From positions 172,457,262 through 172,521,261 of the forward strand of contig OY998175.1 of assembly GCA_963921935.1 (NCBI GenBank): DNA of 64,000 nucleotides, given 5' to 3'. Positions 60,498-64,000 of the stretch are shown here, piece by piece. The notes below the pieces were generated by a model that had not been told where the DNA came from, searched no databases, and saw only the letters and a list, made by a program, of their open reading frames with translations. Position 1 is the first letter of the stretch; each line of letters begins with the position of its first letter. Source of the stretch: Galeruca laticollis. Taxonomy: Eukaryota > Arthropoda > Insecta > Coleoptera > Chrysomelidae. The translations under genes were made by a program, and so were the position numbers.

Positions 60498-62526
60498 TTA
60501 TGAATGTTTTGTTCTTTTTTCATAATCTAAAAGATATGCATAGATAACACTAAGGTTATTTAAATCTGTTTTTTTATTTATTACATAATTTTGTTCTGCA
60601 ATATATGTTGTTTCCAAAAAAAGGCGTTTTCTATAATTACTTTCTCTTGCTAAAACTTAGACAGATTGATAATCCATAGAATGGCCTTCATAAAACACGT
60701 GTTCCGCTAAAGCACATCTTTCAGGATATAATCTACTGTCACTTTTATGAGAGGCGATTCGATTGGTTAACGATCTTTTACTGTGACCAATGTATTTCTT
60801 ATTACAGATATTGCAAGGAATCTCATGAACTATATTAGTTAATTTCTTAGTATGAGTCTTGTCTTTGATCTTACTGAAAATTGATTTTATTGTAACACAT
60901 TGTTTATTAGCAATTTTTATATTATGTGGTTTAAATGCTCCAGAAACTTTATGTGTGATAGATTTTATATATGGAAAAGAAATATAAGTTGGAGATGTAA
61001 TATTAGTAGTTAAAATGTCACTATTTTCTTCGTTACTTATTATGTCAACAGTAATGTCATTTCTTTTGTCAGAAGTATTATTTAAAACATGTTTCAAAAG
61101 ATATGAAGGATATGAGTTATTATAGAAAAGTTTGTAGAGTTTTTTTAGATTTTTATTGTGAAATGTTGTAGTGGAAATTTTTAGGACTCTGGTTTTCATC
61201 TGTTTAATCAAGTTAATTTTTGTACTAAGTCGATAATATGAATGGTAATTTATATATCTCCCAGAATTGATAGGTTTCCTATACCAGTCAATTAAGATTC
61301 TATTATCATTATTTCCAACAAATTTGGTATCAAGAAAAGGTAAATATTGTTCTGTATTTTCCCTTTCCATTGTAAATTGTATATGCGGATCGAAGCTATT
61401 GAAATATAAGAGTATATTATTTATTTCATCACATGAAAGAGATAATATTATATCATCTACATATTTTTTATTAAGAACAAATTAAAGGGTAAAACAGAAA
61501 TAACATAGTCCAAAATATATTTCATGACATAGTCTGCTAATATAGGAGATATTGAAGAGCCCATAGGTGTTCCAGGTGTTGTTGTTTGTTGGTAATTTTT
61601 GTTATTGTAAGAGAAAAATGTATTATCAAAAATAAATGTAATTAATTCTAAAAAAGTTTTTTTTCCGAATTTGCAATTTTCACTTATATCATTCCATATA
61701 TGTTGAAGAGATGTTAAACATATATTTAAATGAACATTACTGAAAAGTGATACTACGTTTAAATTTAAAAGAACGTAATTTGATGGTAATAGTGAATTAT
61801 TGAATGATTTACTAATTTCAAAGGAGCCTTTAACATAATATTCATTGTTTTAGTCGTAAGATTTTGTCAATATTTCAGTTAACCAAAGAGTAATAGGTTC
61901 AATTGGAGTATTAATTGATGCTACAATTGGTCTAGCTGATAATGTTGGTTTATGCATTTTAGGTGAGCAATAAATTTTTGCGGAAATACTGTTATAAGTA
62001 GTTAACTCTTTTTTTGTATTTTCATCAATTAGTTTCTTTTCAATAATTTTTTCATGAATTTGTTACAATTATTAGTGGTTTTAAGAGTTGGATCATTATT
62101 CAGTTCTTTATATGATGAGTTATTATCAATTAATTCCTTACATAAATCTAAATTATGTTGTTTTTCCATGATAACTGTAATGTTACCTTTGTCTGATGGT
62201 ATGACTATCAAATTTGGTTTTTCTTTAAGAAGTTTTTTTGTTTTATATAACAGTTCTCGGAATATAGAAGATTGTTTAGGTTCATGAATATAATTTGTTA
62301 ATATATTTGTTGATTTAGCAATAACGATATTAATTTCTTGTTCGTTTTTTATAAACGATGACATGTAATCAACATTAGCTAATATAGTTTTCATTGAAAT
62401 GTCCTTGGTAATTATAGGTTCAATGCTAAATTTAGGGCCTAGTGATAAGAACTGTAATATATCCTTAGGTATCTCTGTATCTGATAGATTTTTAATCCAA
62501 TTTTCTTGTGTTGAATAATGATCCAA
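60498..62526 (-). pseudogene. Penelope-like element: reverse transcriptase and GIY-YIG endonuclease
   Basis: On the minus strand the N-terminal part (62526-62029) has FLSLGPKFSIEP and LIVIPSDKGNITVIME. After a frame change come IYCSPKMHKP, LNLNVVSLFSNV and GTPMGSSISPILADYVM, with one stop near 61852. After a further frameshift in an A-run near 61470 comes the catalytic box KYVDDIIL. The 61370-60657 part has FLDTKFV, WYRKPINSGRYINYHSYY and the GIY-YIG region VHEIPCNICNKKYIGHSKRS with LAEH. A stop at 60657-60659 is followed in phase by ARESNYRKRLFLETTYI up to 60498. Reverse transcriptase plus GIY-YIG identifies a Penelope-like element. Confidence 0.92.
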
Positions 62527-62640
62527 CTCTTAAAACCACTAATAATTGTAACAAATTAATAAAAAAATTATTTAATAAAAAACTAATTAATGAAAATACA
62601 AAAAAAGGGTTAACTACTTATGACGGTATTTCCGCAAAAT
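62521..62640 (+). repeat. Inverted duplication of an internal part of the Penelope-like element
   Basis: 62521-62640 is the reverse complement of about 61978-62095 with a few differences (shared words include GATCCAACTCTTAAAACC and GGTTAACTACTTA). It is joined to the 5' end of the element. Penelope copies with inverted partial repeats at an end are known in other animals. Confidence 0.8.
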
Positions 62641-64000
62641 TTTAAGGAAATTTTCAATACACTTTGTAAATACACATATGTGAAATATATAACATGATTT
62701 CTATCCTTAAAGAGAGAGAATTTTTAACGTTACATTATATAAATTATAACAATCTATTTCTCACACAGTGAAAGTCAAAACATTATGGTTTGTTTTCAAA
62801 ATTATTAATTAGATATTGAAAGAAATTCTCTGGTAACATTGTTTATTAGCAATTTTTATATTATGTGGTTTAAATGCTCCAGAAACTTTAGGTGTGATAG
62901 ATTTTATATATGGAAAAGAAATATAAGTTGGAGATGTAATATTAGTAGTTAAAATGTCACTATTTTCTTCGTTACTTATTATGTCAACAGTAATGTCATT
63001 TCTATTGTCAGAAGTATTATTTAAAACATGTTTCAAAAGATATGAAGGATATGAGTTATTATAGAAAAGTTTGTAGAGTTTTTTTAGATTTTTATTGTGA
63101 AATGTTGTAGTGGAAATTTTTAGGACTCTGGTTTTCATCTGTTTAATCAAGTTAATTTTTGTACTACGTCGATAATATGAATGGTAATTTATATATCTCC
63201 CAGAATTCTCTGGTAACATTATATGATTATTTAGTATATGTCAAGGTAAAAAGTCAAAATAATAATAACATTAAGTTATAAAAGTATGACGTTTGTGAAA
63301 TGAATTGTCATTCCAAATAGATCTAATTGAAATAAAAAGAGCTGTTATTTTTAAATATTTTGGAATATATTTTAAAGGAAGTAATATATATCAGATTCAA
63401 TCATTTAAAAAATTTAAACGGAGTGTCCTAGAAGGATAGATGAGCAATTCAAAACTTGAAGTGGGATTTGTCAACAAGAATTTTTATAGTCAAATTTGAT
63501 TGGTGAATCAAAATTGAAATAGTTTGATCAGCGACAAGCGTATTAAAAACTGAGAAAATTGAATAAAAAAGTTGTTGATAATGTACACTATTGACTAGGT
63601 AGAATTCTTTTTGGTAGAGTGAATGGGTGAAAAGCTAAATTTTTAGAAGATAATTTAAAAAACTATTCGAGAAGTAGGCCATTGGAGTGGTACCTACCAA
63701 AAGAAATACATTATTCTTAAATATATTTCAACAAATTTATAAGTCATGTAGATAAACCTATATTTAACAAGAAATTGGTGAAAATTATAGAATACTGACC
63801 GTAAAGTTTATCCGTATAGGCAAGTAAAGTATCGTATCGTGGAAATGGTGTCTCCACGATACATTTCAGAAAGAGCTGGACTATGGAATTCCATCTAAAA
63901 TGTTTTGATGTGGATGAAATATAACATCAATTTTGGCTATTACTCAAGCTCGACAGATTGTGTGGTTTTCCAGGAGGTAACCTAAAAAACAATCAGGTGA
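62641..64000 (+). repeat. Family-R-like LTR, plus-oriented, running off the window
   Basis: The reverse complement aligns with 19220-20170 of the family-R solo LTR at roughly 70%. Shared words include CATCAAAACATT, TAGTCAATAGTGTACATTATCAA and TTCTTTCAATATCTAAT. It is interrupted at 62841-63204 by a Penelope fragment. The left end is lost at the inverted Penelope duplication. Confidence 0.6.
62841..63204 (-). mobile_element. Re-inserted fragment of the Penelope-like element
   Basis: It is a copy of about 60898-61266 in the same orientation, with three differences in about 365 bp by eye, truncated at both ends. CTCTGGTAACAT stands at both borders (around 62829 and 63208). With shared junction bases the duplication could be up to 17 bp. 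The family-R copy at 19960 has the uninterrupted homologous site. Confidence 0.82.

Overview
The window is about 70% A+T, has no operons, and consists almost wholly of transposable elements, so it reads as intergenic heterochromatin-like DNA of an arthropod, most likely an insect. An errantivirus-type envelope gene, Ty3/gypsy elements (one with a tRNA-Lys-type primer site), a jockey/CR1-like LINE and a GIY-YIG Penelope-like element support this. The species cannot be named from the sequence. I found no convincing host gene, tRNA, rRNA or CRISPR array.

Layout. 1-1265: 3' end of a Ty3/gypsy element (integrase and start of its LTR). 1271-7831: a decayed errantivirus-like element, with gag and pol broken by stops and frameshifts but env fully open. 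7832-10460: a LINE on the minus strand with the reverse transcriptase core deleted. 10461-15515: mostly unassigned, with two ORF1 fragments of another LINE (PHD finger, then fp25-like domain) and a MITE-like inverted repeat. 15520-60420: an array of LTR elements separated by (TA)n tracts. It holds two related families. Family L has LTRs of about 1.8-2.0 kb beginning TGAACCAG; its members are element A, element B, element C and solo LTRs. Family R has LTRs of about 1.8 kb beginning TGTAAAAA or TGTTATTG; its members are element D and solo LTRs. 60498-64000: a Penelope-like element, an inverted duplication of part of it, a re-inserted fragment of it, and another R-type LTR running off the window.

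Element A (22442-44339) is the only family-L copy with a whole gag-pol, and it has been invaded three times. A 10.5-kb Ty3/gypsy element (25376-35873) sits in its gag with a 5-bp target duplication. Two copies of a long palindromic foldback element, in opposite orientations and with 12-13-bp duplications, sit in its 5' LTR and at the end of its pol. Elements B, C and D lack most or all of pol and would need enzymes supplied in trans.

The young gypsy at 25376-35873 is the best-preserved element. Its LTRs differ at about eight positions plus one indel over 2.27 kb by hand alignment. It has a complete gag, a complete pol in the -1 frame, an A_AAA_AAC slippery heptamer in correct register, and a potential H-type pseudoknot 8 nt downstream. 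Its reverse transcriptase motif reads YLYD instead of YxDD, so this copy should be unable to reverse transcribe itself.

Coordinates of LTR ends, repeat limits and degraded genes come from reading and hand alignment. They may be off by a few bases, or by tens of bases for diverged copies.
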